DNA from: Anaerococcus nagyae
GTDB taxonomy: Bacteria; Bacillota; Clostridia; Tissierellales; Peptoniphilaceae
DNA length: 64,000 nt
Direction of reading: 5' to 3'
Assembly (NCBI RefSeq): GCF_017874535.1
Contig: NZ_JAGGLS010000007.1
Span: 59,197-123,196 of the forward strand
Each line of letters opens with the position of its first letter. Position 1 is the first letter of the stretch. Shown here piece by piece: positions 25,910-35,044 of the stretch. Below the pieces are notes generated by a model. That model was not told where the DNA came from, did not search any database, and saw only the letters and a list, made by a program, of their open reading frames with translations. Made by a program: the position numbers and the translations under genes.

Positions 25910-27322
25910 ATGAAAAAATTTTTAACAAATGACTTTCTATTAAATACAGAATATGCAAAAATACTTTATCATAACTATGCAAAAGATATGCCTATTTTTG
26001 ATTGGCACTGCCACCTTGAAGCAGAAGAAATATATAAAAACGAAAAAATAAATTCTATAACAAAGGCCTGGCTTGGAGGAGATCACTACAAATGGCGAGT
26101 GATGAGAGCAGTTGGTATAGATGAAGATCTTATAACAGGAAATGCATCGGACCTTGATAAATTCAAATCCTATGCTGCTACAATGCCTAACCTAATAGGC
26201 AATCCAATCTATCATTGGACACATCTAGAGCTAAAAAAATATTTTGATATAGACTATTGCCTAGAGCCTGATACGGCAGAAGAAATATTTAATATTACAA
26301 ACGAAAAATTAACTCAAGATGATTTTAGACCACGTGAACTTATCAAAATGAGCAATGTGGCTGCAGTGTGTACTACAAATGATCCTATAGATGATCTTCA
26401 CTATCACGACTTACTAGCAGAAGATGAAAGTTTTCAAACAAAAGTAAAACCAGCATTTAGACCAGATAAGGCCATATCCATAGAAAAAGATAGCTACACT
26501 AGCTATATAAAAGAATTATCAGAAGTAGCAGGAGTAGAGATTAATTCATTTGATACATTAAAAGAAGCTTTAGAAAAAAGAATGAATTTTTTTAAAGAAA
26601 AAGGATGTGAAGCAAGCGATCAAGCTTTCAAATACATTCCATTTGAAGAAATAAGTGATAAAGAAGTAAATGAGATTATAAGAAAGAAATTAAATGGAGA
26701 AAAACTTGAAATAAGGGAAGAAGATGCTTATAAAACTGCTCTTATGATATGGTTAGGTAGTAAGTATAATGAACTTAATTGGGCTATGGAACTTCATATA
26801 GGTGTTATAAGAGATAACTCAACTAAGCTTTACAATAAACTCGGTAATGATGTTGGAGCAGATGCAACAAATGATGAGCCTTGGGCAGAAAATCTTGCTA
26901 ATCTCTTAAATATAATCGAGCAAAAAGGAGCAATTCCAAGAACTATAATATTCCCACTTAACCCAGCCGAATTCTACCCAGCTTCGACAATTGCAGGTTC
27001 ATTTAATAGAGGGAATGATGAAAATGTTCTAACAGCACAGATAGGACCGAGCTGGTGGCACATAGACCATAAGGAAGGAATGCTTGATCAGATGAAAATT
27101 ATGTCTGCAACATCTGCTTTTGCAAAATCTATAGGTATGATAACAGACTCAAGATCCTTCCTATCATATCCAAGACATGAATACTTTAGAAGACTTTTAT
27201 GTAGATTTATAGGAGAAATTATAGCTGATGGTGAATATCCATGGGATGAAGAATTCTTAGGAAATATGGTAAAAGATATTTGTTTTAATAATGCTAAAAA
27301 CATTATAAAAATAGACTTGTAG
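25910..27322 (+). CDS. uxaC: Glucuronate isomerase
   Basis: A 470-residue amidohydrolase-fold isomerase converting D-glucuronate to D-fructuronate (and often galacturonate to tagaturonate). The metal-binding segment FDWHCHL is at residues 25-31, and HWTHLELKKYF at about 101-111. Other UxaC hallmarks are WLGSKYNELNWAMELHIGVIR in the middle and the C-terminal GMITDSRSFLSYPRHEYFRR. It lies 11 bases after the TRAP large permease, with AAAGGAG upstream. It is the entry step of the pathway. Confidence 0.95.
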   Translation: MKKFLTNDFLLNTEYAKILYHNYAKDMPIFDWHCHLEAEEIYKNEKINSITKAWLGGDHYKWRVMRAVGIDEDLITGNASDLDKFKSYAATMPNLIGNPIYHWTHLELKKYFDIDYCLEPDTAEEIFNITNEKLTQDDFRPRELIKMSNVAAVCTTNDPIDDLHYHDLLAEDESFQTKVKPAFRPDKAISIEKDSYTSYIKELSEVAGVEINSFDTLKEALEKRMNFFKEKGCEASDQAFKYIPFEEISDKEVNEIIRKKLNGEKLEIREEDAYKTALMIWLGSKYNELNWAMELHIGVIRDNSTKLYNKLGNDVGADATNDEPWAENLANLLNIIEQKGAIPRTIIFPLNPAEFYPASTIAGSFNRGNDENVLTAQIGPSWWHIDHKEGMLDQMKIMSATSAFAKSIGMITDSRSFLSYPRHEYFRRLLCRFIGEIIADGEYPWDEEFLGNMVKDICFNNAKNIIKIDL

Positions 27323-27331
27323 GAGGCAAGA

Positions 27332-27958
27332 ATGTTAAAATATGACGTATTAAATAAAGTTCACGAATTAGGAATTGTTCCAGTTATTAGAGGAAATTCA
27401 AGCAAAGAAGCCCTTGATTATTGTAAAGCCTTAATCGATGGCGGAATAGATATACTTGAAGTAACTTTTACTATACCAAATGCCTTAGATGTATTTAAAG
27501 AACTCAATGAAGAGCTTCCTGAAACAGTTACTCTTGGAGCAGGTACTGTGATGGATAGCACAACTGCAAGACTTGCAATCTTAAATGGAGCAAAATTTAT
27601 AGTATCCCCAGGATTTGATAAAGAAGTTGCAAAAATGTGTAATCTATACCAACTACCATATATACCGGGTTGTATGAGTTTTACAGAAATAACAAAAGCA
27701 TTGGAATATGGAGTAGATTTAATAAAACTATTCCCAGGTTCTCTAGCAGGACCATCCTATGTAAAAGCAATTCACGGTCCACTTCCAACAGCAAATATCA
27801 TGCCCACAGGCGGAGTTAACTTAGATAATCTTGAAGAATGGTTTAATGCTGGAGTCTTTGCAGTAGGAGCTGGATCAAACCTTGTAAAAGGTAACCATGA
27901 TGACATAGTCTATCAATCTAAAAAATATCTAGAAACTATAAAAAAGGTACGTAGCTAA
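27332..27958 (+). CDS. eda: KDPG/KHG aldolase
   Basis: A 208-residue class I aldolase splitting 2-keto-3-deoxy-6-phosphogluconate into pyruvate and glyceraldehyde 3-phosphate. Family motifs are VPVIRG (residues 17-22), GGIDILEVTFTIP near 37-49 with the catalytic Glu, LGAGTVMD near 71-78, FIVSPGFD, YIPGCMSFTEI and the Schiff-base Lys in DLIKLFPG near 132-139. An AGGAGG site precedes the ATG; the stop directly abuts the kdgK start. It completes the pathway into glycolysis. Confidence 0.94.
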   Translation: MLKYDVLNKVHELGIVPVIRGNSSKEALDYCKALIDGGIDILEVTFTIPNALDVFKELNEELPETVTLGAGTVMDSTTARLAILNGAKFIVSPGFDKEVAKMCNLYQLPYIPGCMSFTEITKALEYGVDLIKLFPGSLAGPSYVKAIHGPLPTANIMPTGGVNLDNLEEWFNAGVFAVGAGSNLVKGNHDDIVYQSKKYLETIKKVRS

Positions 27959-28948
27959 ATGAAAAAAATAGTAACCTTAGGAGAGATTATGCTAAGACTC
28001 TCACCTCCAGGATATGAAAGATTTCTGCAAGCAAACAGCTTTGACATAAACTATGGAGGCGCAGAAGCAAATGTAGCCATAGCCCTTTCTAATCTTGGTT
28101 ATGAAACTCAATTTGTAACAAAAGTACCAGACAATGCAATAGGCCATGCTGCAATAAATTCTCTAAGAAAATACGGTGTTCACACAGAAAATGTTATTTT
28201 TGGTGGAAATAGATTAGGTTTATACTATCTAGAAAAGGGATACTCTGTAAGAGCTAGCAATGTAATTTATGACAGAGCAGATTCAGCTTTTGCTAATGTA
28301 AAAATCGATGATTTTAACTTTGATAAAATTTTTGATAAAGCTGACTTATTCTTAGTTACAGGTATAAGTCCAGCAGTAAGTCCTAATGCTTGTAAACTTA
28401 CAAAAAAGGCTCTAGAATTTGCCAAAGAAAGGGGATTAACTATAGTTATAGACGTAAATTACAGAGCAAAAATGTGGAGTCTAGAAGATGCTAACGAGAC
28501 TATGAAAGACTTACTCAAATATGCTGATATAATTATAGGTTTTAGTCCAGATATCCTATTAGAAATTAAAGACGACTTAAGTGATGACAAACATGAAAAA
28601 TTACTAAAGAGAATGGTTGAAACTTATGGAGTTAAAACCGCAGTCTCTACCTTTAGAAAAAGCCATTCGGCAAACCGCAACTCCTTATACGCAAGACTCT
28701 ACGATGGCAAAAAACTATACACTAGTAAAGAATATAGCTTTGATATAGTCGATAGAGTTGGTGGAGGAGATTCATTTACAAGCGGTCTCATATCAGGATT
28801 ATTAGATGGTAAAGATACTCAAGAAACTCTAGAATTTGCCACAGCTACAAGCGTATGGAAACATACTATATTAGGAGATGCTAATGTTTTAAGTAAAGAG
28901 GAAATAGAAAAGCTTTCAAATGGAGGATCTACTTTAGTACAAAGGTAA
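27959..28948 (+). CDS. kdgK: 2-Keto-3-deoxygluconate kinase (PfkB family)
   Basis: A 329-residue sugar kinase. The PfkB N-terminal glycine motif is in NYGGAEANVAIALSNLGYET (residues 30-49), and the C-terminal signature with the catalytic Asp is DRVGGGDSFTSGLISGLL (about 262-279). It phosphorylates KDG to KDPG for the aldolase encoded immediately upstream. There is no spacer between the two genes (TAA then ATG), so translation is coupled. It is the last gene of the uronate operon; no strong terminator is evident right behind it. Confidence 0.93.
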   Translation: MKKIVTLGEIMLRLSPPGYERFLQANSFDINYGGAEANVAIALSNLGYETQFVTKVPDNAIGHAAINSLRKYGVHTENVIFGGNRLGLYYLEKGYSVRASNVIYDRADSAFANVKIDDFNFDKIFDKADLFLVTGISPAVSPNACKLTKKALEFAKERGLTIVIDVNYRAKMWSLEDANETMKDLLKYADIIIGFSPDILLEIKDDLSDDKHEKLLKRMVETYGVKTAVSTFRKSHSANRNSLYARLYDGKKLYTSKEYSFDIVDRVGGGDSFTSGLISGLLDGKDTQETLEFATATSVWKHTILGDANVLSKEEIEKLSNGGSTLVQR

Positions 28949-29052
28949 CTTAAACCGTAACTTTTTTAATACATTATCTCCTTTTCTTTAACTTTATAAA
29001 TTTTATATATGTAGTAAAATCATCAAAAATATCTAAGCATTAGGAGTTAAAG

Positions 29053-29640
29053 ATGAATGCTAATTTTAAGATTGATGGAAAAATTTTGGAAACGGATAGA
29101 CTTATACTAAGGGCTTTTGAAGAATATGACTTGGATGATTTTTATGAATATGCTTCTATCGCTGGAGTGGGAGAAAAAGCCGGTTGGAAACACCATGAGA
29201 GCAAGGAAGAGTCAAAGAACATCTTAGATAATTTTATAGAGGATAATAAAACCTTTGCTATTTATCATAAGAAAGATAATAAAACTATAGGATCTATTAG
29301 CGTAGAAAAATATGGACCAGAAGAGGAACTTATAGAATTCAAAAGTTATATTGGTAGAGAATTAGGCTTTGTATTAAGCAAGAATTATTGGAGATGTGGT
29401 CTTATGAGTGAGGCAATATTTAAAATCATTGAATATTTATTTAATACTCTAAACTATGATTTTTTATTAGCAGGTTATTTCGCTTACAATGAAGCGTCCA
29501 GAAATCTCCAGAAAAAATGTGGCTTTAAAGCTTATAAAAAAACAGTTTTTACTACAAATATAAATACCAAGGAAGCTGGCACATTAAATATTCTATTAAA
29601 TCCTAATAAAAATATAAACATTAAACCCAATTATCTATAA
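29053..29640 (+). CDS. GNAT-family N-acetyltransferase (RimJ/RimL-like)
   Basis: A 195-residue acetyltransferase. ILETDRLILRAFEEYDLDDF opens the fold (residues 11-30), ELGFVLSKNYWRCGLMSEA (about 102-120) holds the acetyl-CoA binding turn, and AYNEASRNLQKKCGFKAYKK (about 144-163) is the classic GNAT C-terminal motif. RimJ/RimL-like members modify protein N-termini or small amines; the target is unknown. It sits about 100 bases after kdgK with its own ribosome site and is followed by a strong terminator. Confidence 0.85.
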   Translation: MNANFKIDGKILETDRLILRAFEEYDLDDFYEYASIAGVGEKAGWKHHESKEESKNILDNFIEDNKTFAIYHKKDNKTIGSISVEKYGPEEELIEFKSYIGRELGFVLSKNYWRCGLMSEAIFKIIEYLFNTLNYDFLLAGYFAYNEASRNLQKKCGFKAYKKTVFTTNINTKEAGTLNILLNPNKNINIKPNYL

Positions 29641-29658
29641 ACTTTTTTAAAAAAAATC

Positions 29659-29706
29659 AAAATCGGCTACTACATTTTACCAGTTAAATGTAATAGCCGA
29701 TTTTTT
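29659..29706. terminator. Bidirectional terminator between convergent genes
   Basis: AATCGGCTA/TAGCCGATT and inner TACATTT/AAATGTA pairs make a stem of about 17 pairs with an 8-base loop, with T-rich exits on both strands. It serves the acetyltransferase (plus) and the alcohol dehydrogenase (minus). Confidence 0.88.
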
Positions 29707-29741
29707 ATAAACCATTTGTTATTTAAGGAGTAATTTATTTT

Positions 29742-30896
29742 CTAGAAGTCTACTTTTTCTCCATAGTAAGCTGCTTTATATATCCTTTTGATATCGCTAG
29801 CAGAAGTATTTCTAGGATTTGTCAGTGTACAAGCATCTGCAAAAGCATTTTTGCTCATTTCCTCTAAGACTTCATTAAAATCTTTTTCTGCTATTTCTGT
29901 ATTTTTACCATCTTTTATACATGATGTAATACCTACAGAAGCGTTCAATTTTCTGACTTCCTCTGCTATATCATCTATACCGAGAAGCCTTTCTAGTTGA
30001 TCATATTTATCACTTTCCTTTCTGTTGTAATCAATTATATAAGGTAACATTATTGCGTTTGCCTCGCCATGAGTTAAGTGGAAAATTCCACCAATTTTAT
30101 GAGCCATGGAGTGAACTATACCAAGAGAGGCATTTGAGAAAGCCATGCCCGCAAGTGTTGAAGCATCATGCATCTTTTCCCTTGCATCTAGGTCATCTCC
30201 ATTATCATAAGCTTTTTTAAGATTATCAAATACTAGCTCTATAGCTCTTAGAGAATGAGGTTTTGTATAATCATCTGCCGCTGTTGAAACATAGGATTCT
30301 ATAGCATGAGTCATAACATCCATACCTGTCTGAGCAGTAATTAGAGCTGGCATTTTTGAAGGAATCTCAGGATCCACTATAGCAACATCTGGAATAAAAT
30401 CAGCATGTACTAGAGGATACTTAATCTTACTTTCTGTATCTGTTATAACAGAAAAAGCAGTAATCTCCGATGCAGTACCCGATGTAGAAGCTATACATAC
30501 CATTCTTGCCTTAGTTCTAAGTGGAGGATTTTCAAAATTAGCAAGCTTATTAAAATCATAGTCTGGGTGTTCATAATAAACCCACATGACCTTTGCTGCA
30601 TCCATAGCAGAACCACCGCCTAAGGCAACAATCCAATCAGGCTTAAACTCTGCCATCTTTCTCCCACCTTCTATACAAGTCTTGATAGAAGGGTCAGGCT
30701 CTACTCCATCTATTATTTGAACTTCTATTCCCCCTTGTTCAAGAATTTCCTTGACCTTGTCTAGAAATCCAAATTTTTTCATAGAAGATCCCCCGGTCAC
30801 TATGCTAGCTTTTTTGCCATCAAGTTCTTTTAGATAATCTAGTGCATCTTTACCATGCACAATAACTCTTGGAACACTGTAAGTTTTTAGTGGCAT
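29742..30896 (-). CDS. Iron-containing alcohol dehydrogenase
   Basis: A protein of about 384 residues of the type III, metal-dependent alcohol dehydrogenase family. Nucleotide binding is at IVALGGGSAMDAAKVMWVYY (residues about 90-109). The iron-binding His residues lie in GMDVMTHAIESYVS, NASLGIVHSMAHKIGGIFHLTHGEANA, matching the family pattern. It is a stand-alone enzyme, not fused to an aldehyde dehydrogenase, so it likely reduces butyraldehyde, acetaldehyde or a similar compound during fermentation. The ATG at 30896 is 9 bases behind AAAGGAG; an ATG 9 bases earlier touches the ribosome site. Confidence 0.9.
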   Translation of the reverse strand: MPLKTYSVPRVIVHGKDALDYLKELDGKKASIVTGGSSMKKFGFLDKVKEILEQGGIEVQIIDGVEPDPSIKTCIEGGRKMAEFKPDWIVALGGGSAMDAAKVMWVYYEHPDYDFNKLANFENPPLRTKARMVCIASTSGTASEITAFSVITDTESKIKYPLVHADFIPDVAIVDPEIPSKMPALITAQTGMDVMTHAIESYVSTAADDYTKPHSLRAIELVFDNLKKAYDNGDDLDAREKMHDASTLAGMAFSNASLGIVHSMAHKIGGIFHLTHGEANAIMLPYIIDYNRKESDKYDQLERLLGIDDIAEEVRKLNASVGITSCIKDGKNTEIAEKDFNEVLEEMSKNAFADACTLTNPRNTSASDIKRIYKAAYYGEKVDF

Positions 30897-31034
30897 AATC
30901 CTCATCTCCTTTTGTTAATTATTTATTTATCATTATTTTATTATAAATCATTAATTTTGTCAAATAATAGACCATATTCTTTATAGCAAAATTTAAACAG
31001 TGCATTTCTAAGCATAAATATAAATTTGTACATA

Positions 31035-31062
31035 AAAAGGGTAAACCTAATTGGCTTACCCT
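31035..31062 (-). terminator. Terminator of the serine dehydratase operon
   Basis: On the minus strand GGGTAAGCC and GGTTTACCC pair (with one mismatch) around a short loop and run into TTTTTATG. It lies about 20 bases beyond the sdaAA stop. Confidence 0.85.
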
Positions 31063-31082
31063 TCTCTCATTAATATTTATTT

Positions 31083-31961
31083 TTAGACTGTTCCATCAAT
31101 ATATTTTTCTTTTAATTTTAAAGCTGATGGACATACTGCTATACCGCCTTGACCTGTTTCTCTAAGTCCACTTGGAAGAGCATCTCCTACTCTCTTCATT
31201 GCATCTACTGCTTCATCAAAGGTTACATACATTCTAACTCCAGCCATTGCCATATCAGCACTTGCTAGAGCATTCATAACTCCATTAGCATTTCTAAGGT
31301 TACATGGGAATTCTACCATACCACCTATTGGATCACATACTAAACCCATAATATTTAATAGAGCGCAAGTTGCTGCTTTTTCTTGAGTTTCTATATCAGA
31401 TCCTCTTAAGTAGCATGCTGCTGCTGCTGCCATTGCTGCTGCTGAACCTGTTTCTGCTTGACATCCACCTTCAGCTCCTGCAAATGTAGCGTTATCAAAA
31501 ATTACTTGACCTACTTGAGTTGCTACAAGCATCGCTTCCATAAGCTTTCTATCGTCAAAACCATATTTATGATACATAGTCATAAGTGTAGCTGGTAGAA
31601 TACCTGAAGCTCCTGCAGTTGGAGCTGCAACTATTCTACCCATTGCTGCATTTACTTCTGATGTTGATAAGGCCATTGCCATAGCCTTAGCTGCAGTTTC
31701 TCCTAAGATTGATTGTCCACCTAAGAAATAATCATTCATAGTTTTTGCATTCCCACCTGTCATACCAGTTACAGATGTTACAGGTTCCTCAAGGGCTGCA
31801 TGAGCTGATTTTTTCATTACATCTAAAGTTCTTTGGAGTCTATCAAATATCTCCTCTTCAGTTTTATCTGAATTTTCCATTTCATCTATTATAGAAAGTT
31901 CCCAAAGCTCTAGTTCTTCTTTTTTGCATCTTTCTTTTAAAATTTCAAATTTAGTAAGCAT
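31083..31961 (-). CDS. sdaAA: L-serine dehydratase, alpha subunit (iron-sulfur dependent)
   Basis: A 292-residue subunit that deaminates L-serine to pyruvate and ammonia. Signature segments are VTGMTGGNAKTMNDYF (about 64-79), AAPTAGASGILPATLM (about 112-127) and GAEGGCQAETGSAAAMAAAA (about 162-181). The Cys residues in GGCQAE, GLVCDPIGG and CPSAL are the cluster ligands of the family. It is the two-subunit form found in anaerobic Firmicutes and is oxygen sensitive. It lies 9 bases after sdaAB. Confidence 0.95.
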   Translation of the reverse strand: MLTKFEILKERCKKEELELWELSIIDEMENSDKTEEEIFDRLQRTLDVMKKSAHAALEEPVTSVTGMTGGNAKTMNDYFLGGQSILGETAAKAMAMALSTSEVNAAMGRIVAAPTAGASGILPATLMTMYHKYGFDDRKLMEAMLVATQVGQVIFDNATFAGAEGGCQAETGSAAAMAAAAACYLRGSDIETQEKAATCALLNIMGLVCDPIGGMVEFPCNLRNANGVMNALASADMAMAGVRMYVTFDEAVDAMKRVGDALPSGLRETGQGGIAVCPSALKLKEKYIDGTV

Positions 31962-31970
31962 AATATCTTC

Positions 31971-32633
31971 CTAACCTATATACTTGATAAAGTTAAAATC
32001 TTTACCCGCTTTAATCTTTTCAAAAATATCATCTCTTAATGGTTCATCTAGCTCACAAACTAGCATTACATTATCTCCATCTTTTATAGTTTTCATCTCA
32101 TGTATATTATAACCATCATTATAAAGTATACTTGATACAAAAGCTATAACACCTTTTTGTTCACCATAAGCCATAAATAAAGTTGGTCTTTTTGCATAAT
32201 ATTCAATAGGATTACCATAGATTCTATTGATAACTATAGCACCACCACCTATAGATGATCCTTGAATATCTATAGGTGCTCTACCATCAGGATACTTAAA
32301 TATCATTCTAACAGTATTTGGATGTACTTCTCCAAGATCTGTTTCAATAAATTTATAGCTTAATCCTTTTATCTTTGCATACTCAAATGCATTTATAATT
32401 CTATCATCTTCTGGACCAAAACCTAATACTCCACCTACTAGAGCCCTATTAGTTCCATGTCCTTTATAAGTTTTTGCAAAAGATCCATGTAAATAAAAAT
32501 CTACTTCATTAAATCCTGGATCTACCATTTTTTGTGCTACATTAGCAATTTTGCAAGCTCCTGCTGTGTGTGAGCTGCTTGGTCCAACCATTACTGGACC
32601 TATTATATCAAAAATTGAAGCATTAACTGCCAT
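31971..32633 (-). CDS. sdaAB: L-serine dehydratase, beta subunit
   Basis: A 220-residue subunit beginning with the family hallmark FDIIGPVMVGPSSSHTAGAC (residues 8-27), followed by FYLHGSFAKTYKGHGTNRAL near 46-65. The C-terminal part is an ACT-like domain (LFMAYGEQKGVIAFVSSILYNDGYNIHEM), which often senses serine. It is encoded just before sdaAA behind AAAGGAG and after the symporter gene, from which a hairpin separates it. Together with sdaAA it makes the active enzyme. Confidence 0.95.
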   Translation of the reverse strand: MAVNASIFDIIGPVMVGPSSSHTAGACKIANVAQKMVDPGFNEVDFYLHGSFAKTYKGHGTNRALVGGVLGFGPEDDRIINAFEYAKIKGLSYKFIETDLGEVHPNTVRMIFKYPDGRAPIDIQGSSIGGGAIVINRIYGNPIEYYAKRPTLFMAYGEQKGVIAFVSSILYNDGYNIHEMKTIKDGDNVMLVCELDEPLRDDIFEKIKAGKDFNFIKYIG

Positions 32634-32664
32634 TATAAACTCCTTTTTTTATTTTACAAAGAGA

Positions 32665-32688
32665 AAGGTAGCAATTAAATGCTACCTT
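32665..32688 (-). terminator. Intercistronic hairpin between symporter and sdaAB
   Basis: AAGGTAGC and GCTACCTT make an 8-pair stem with an 8-base loop, followed on the minus strand by TCTCTTTG. The weak T-run suggests partial termination, letting some transcription into sdaAB. Confidence 0.55.
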
Positions 32689-32717
32689 GATTTTGTTTTG
32701 CAAAGGCTAAACCAGTA

Positions 32718-33953
32718 TTATTCTGCATCAGGATTTACTGGTATTGGTTTCCAATTTTTGTCACCCTTTATTTTTCTATTATATATTTTATCTACTGCAT
32801 TAGCAATAGCCACATCACCTGAGATGTTTGCTGCTGTACCAAATGAGTCTTGGGTTAGATAAAGTGAAATTAGTAAACTTGCCATAGCTGATTCTGGAGC
32901 TATACCTACCATTGGCATAAATGGAAGAGCACTCATAACAGCTCCACCTGGAGCACCTGGTGCTGCTACCATAGCAACTCCTAGAGTAGCTATAAGTGAT
33001 AACATCATACCAAATGAGTGAGGCATATTATACATATAAAGAATAGTGAATGTACAACCTGTAATTGTAATCATAGATCCTGGCATATGAACTGTTGCTC
33101 CAAGAGGAACTACGAAATCTGCTATCTCACGACTAACACCATTGTTTGCTGCACATTCTAAGTTCACCGGTATTGTTGCAGCTGATGATTGAGTACCTAC
33201 AGCTGTCATATAGCCTTTTACTTCATTCTTAATCATAGCAAAAGGATTCTTACCAGTGTAAGAACCGGAAAGAACAAACATCAATGTTACATATAATAAG
33301 TGAAGAATAATAATACAAATAAATATTCTCCAGAAGATATTAAGTACTGCAAATACAGAACCATTATAGCTCATTTCTGAGAAGTTACCAAAAATGAAAA
33401 ATGGTAAAAGCGGTACTATAGCTCTTGCTAATACTTGAGTAATAATTGCATTAAATTCGCTAAAGCCTTTGTATAATACTTCTCCGCTTCCATTTTTTCT
33501 TAACCATGAAATACAAATACCCATCATAAATGCAAATATCAAAGCACTTGTTACATCAAAAAATGGTGTAATAGGTACTTTAAAAAACGGCTCAAGGTCT
33601 GACCCTTCTGTTGCTATTATAGAGTTTATTTGTTCTTGTGTAATAAATTTAGGGAATATGTTACTAGACATAATATATGATAAGCTACCAGCAATTAGAG
33701 TTGATAAGTAAGATATTAAAACTGTAACACCTAAAAGTTTCCCTGCACCATCTCCTAGATCTGATATACCTTTTGTTACAAAAGCTAAGATCATTAGAGG
33801 AATAATAAATGATAAAAATGATCCGAAAATACTTGAAAATGTGATTGCAATTCTGATAAACCATTCTGGCATATATCTACCAGCTAGTACACCTAAAAGA
33901 ATTGCTACAAGCATTTTTGGAACTAATCCGATTTTTTTCTTCGAACTTGCCAT
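32718..33953 (-). CDS. Dicarboxylate/amino acid:cation symporter (probable serine uptake)
   Basis: A 411-residue membrane protein of the DAACS (SLC1-like) family. Family marks are FSSIFGSFLSFIIPLMILAFV (residues 39-59), the serine-rich hairpin GTQSSAATIPVN (about 262-273), VPLGATVHMPGS near 291-302, and the C-terminal SLYLTQDSFGTAANISGD, where the final Asp contacts substrate amino groups in the family. It precedes sdaAB-sdaAA in the same direction, so L-serine or threonine is the likely substrate (inference from context). Confidence 0.88.
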   Translation of the reverse strand: MASSKKKIGLVPKMLVAILLGVLAGRYMPEWFIRIAITFSSIFGSFLSFIIPLMILAFVTKGISDLGDGAGKLLGVTVLISYLSTLIAGSLSYIMSSNIFPKFITQEQINSIIATEGSDLEPFFKVPITPFFDVTSALIFAFMMGICISWLRKNGSGEVLYKGFSEFNAIITQVLARAIVPLLPFFIFGNFSEMSYNGSVFAVLNIFWRIFICIIILHLLYVTLMFVLSGSYTGKNPFAMIKNEVKGYMTAVGTQSSAATIPVNLECAANNGVSREIADFVVPLGATVHMPGSMITITGCTFTILYMYNMPHSFGMMLSLIATLGVAMVAAPGAPGGAVMSALPFMPMVGIAPESAMASLLISLYLTQDSFGTAANISGDVAIANAVDKIYNRKIKGDKNWKPIPVNPDAE

Positions 33954-34135
33954 AAAAATTTCTCCTTAAATTAAAAATTATATGTAAACCTTTGCAATAA
34001 TGATTGTATCATACTTTATAAAAAAAAGAAATACTTTTCAAAAATATTCCCATGATTTACACATAGAGCTTAAATTTTTGTTAAAATATGACTAATTCGT
34101 GACTTATATTTATCAAATTTTATCAATTAATATTG

Positions 34136-34184
34136 TAAGTCTATATAAGATAACAAGTTTTATAACTAGTTATCAAAAGACTTA
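34136..34184. other. Nested inverted repeat in the 33954-34372 intergenic region
   Basis: TAAGTCT pairs with AGACTTA and, inside it, GATAAC pairs with GTTATC around a 14-base loop. It lies about 180 bases upstream of the symporter start and could be a leader structure or operator for the serine operon. The rest of this 420-base gap is AT-rich with no gene evident. Confidence 0.4.
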
Positions 34185-34372
34185 GCTTGTTTTAAAGTAA
34201 TTGATTTACGCATCCCTAAAGTTATCTTATATTCTAAAAATAAATTGTGACTTAAAATCCTCCAAATGTTATAATAAAATTTTTTCTATTTTGGTAATAT
34301 TTAATATTATCAGTATCTTTCAAAAAAGACACTACCTTCGCTATTAGCAAATATCATTATTAATTAATCATT

Positions 34373-34819
34373 TTATCTATTTTCTTTAAAATTAACCAGA
34401 GCCCTACCAATATATGTTAAGCAAAGTTCTCCCTCTGGATTGTAAACCATAAGCTTTTGGCTTACAAAACCATCTTTTCCCTCTATTCGTACTTTTTTAT
34501 CTACAGTTTCTACCTTAATATCATAAAGGGTATCAGGGTAAATTGGCTTTAACCACTCTGCCTTATCTACACTAACACCTGCCACAACTCCATCAGCATC
34601 TATGCCTGTCTTTACCCATTGAGCCCAAAAAGCCATATTCGCAAAAGACCCCGATGCTATTATCTTTCCAAAACGAGATTTTTTTGCAACTTCTTTATCT
34701 ATATGGATTGGTCTAGGGTCATATTTTTTGGCATATTCTATAAGTTCATCTTCACTAAAAGATAAAGATTCTATCTCTTGATCAAAAATTTGACCAATTT
34801 TATAGTCTTCAAAATACAT
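34373..34819 (-). CDS. MaoC-family hydratase-like protein
   Basis: A 148-residue single hot-dog domain. It starts with MYFEDYKIGQIFDQEIESLS and carries the hydratase motif YDPRPIHIDKEVAKKSRFG (residues 33-51), with the Asp and His used for (R)-specific enoyl-CoA hydration, followed by IASGSFANMAFW. The length fits MaoC-like acyl dehydratases. It is monocistronic. The acyl substrate is unknown. A weakly related thioesterase fold is possible, but the D-x4-H motif favours hydratase. Confidence 0.85.
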   Translation of the reverse strand: MYFEDYKIGQIFDQEIESLSFSEDELIEYAKKYDPRPIHIDKEVAKKSRFGKIIASGSFANMAFWAQWVKTGIDADGVVAGVSVDKAEWLKPIYPDTLYDIKVETVDKKVRIEGKDGFVSQKLMVYNPEGELCLTYIGRALVNFKENR

Positions 34820-34888
34820 ATTTACCTCACTTCATTTTATATATACCCTAGATTGATAATAAATATCTATGTATATTTGCAAACTAAA

Positions 34889-35036
34889 AGAAACTGTTGC
34901 AGAGTAAATAAATCGTCCCAAAATCATTAGAAGAACCTATGCGGAAATTTTGCCTACACGAGTCGACAGGCTATGTAAAAAATTTCCTAAGAGAAACTTA
35001 TATAATGATGGGACGATAATTGGCAACTACTCCTTA
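34889..35036. repeat. Long imperfect palindromic repeat, copy 2, downstream of the NPKTG gene
   Basis: ATCGTCCCAAAATCATTA on the left pairs with the right arm, whose complement reads ATCGTCCCATCATTA. The outer ends are GTTGC/GCAAC-type. Left-arm sequence GTCCCAAAATCATTAGAAG is shared with copy 1 at 2872-3033. It begins 9 bases past the stop of the minus-strand gene at 35045 and ends in a T-rich tract on that strand. Confidence 0.65.
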
Positions 35037-35044
35037 TTAGTTTA

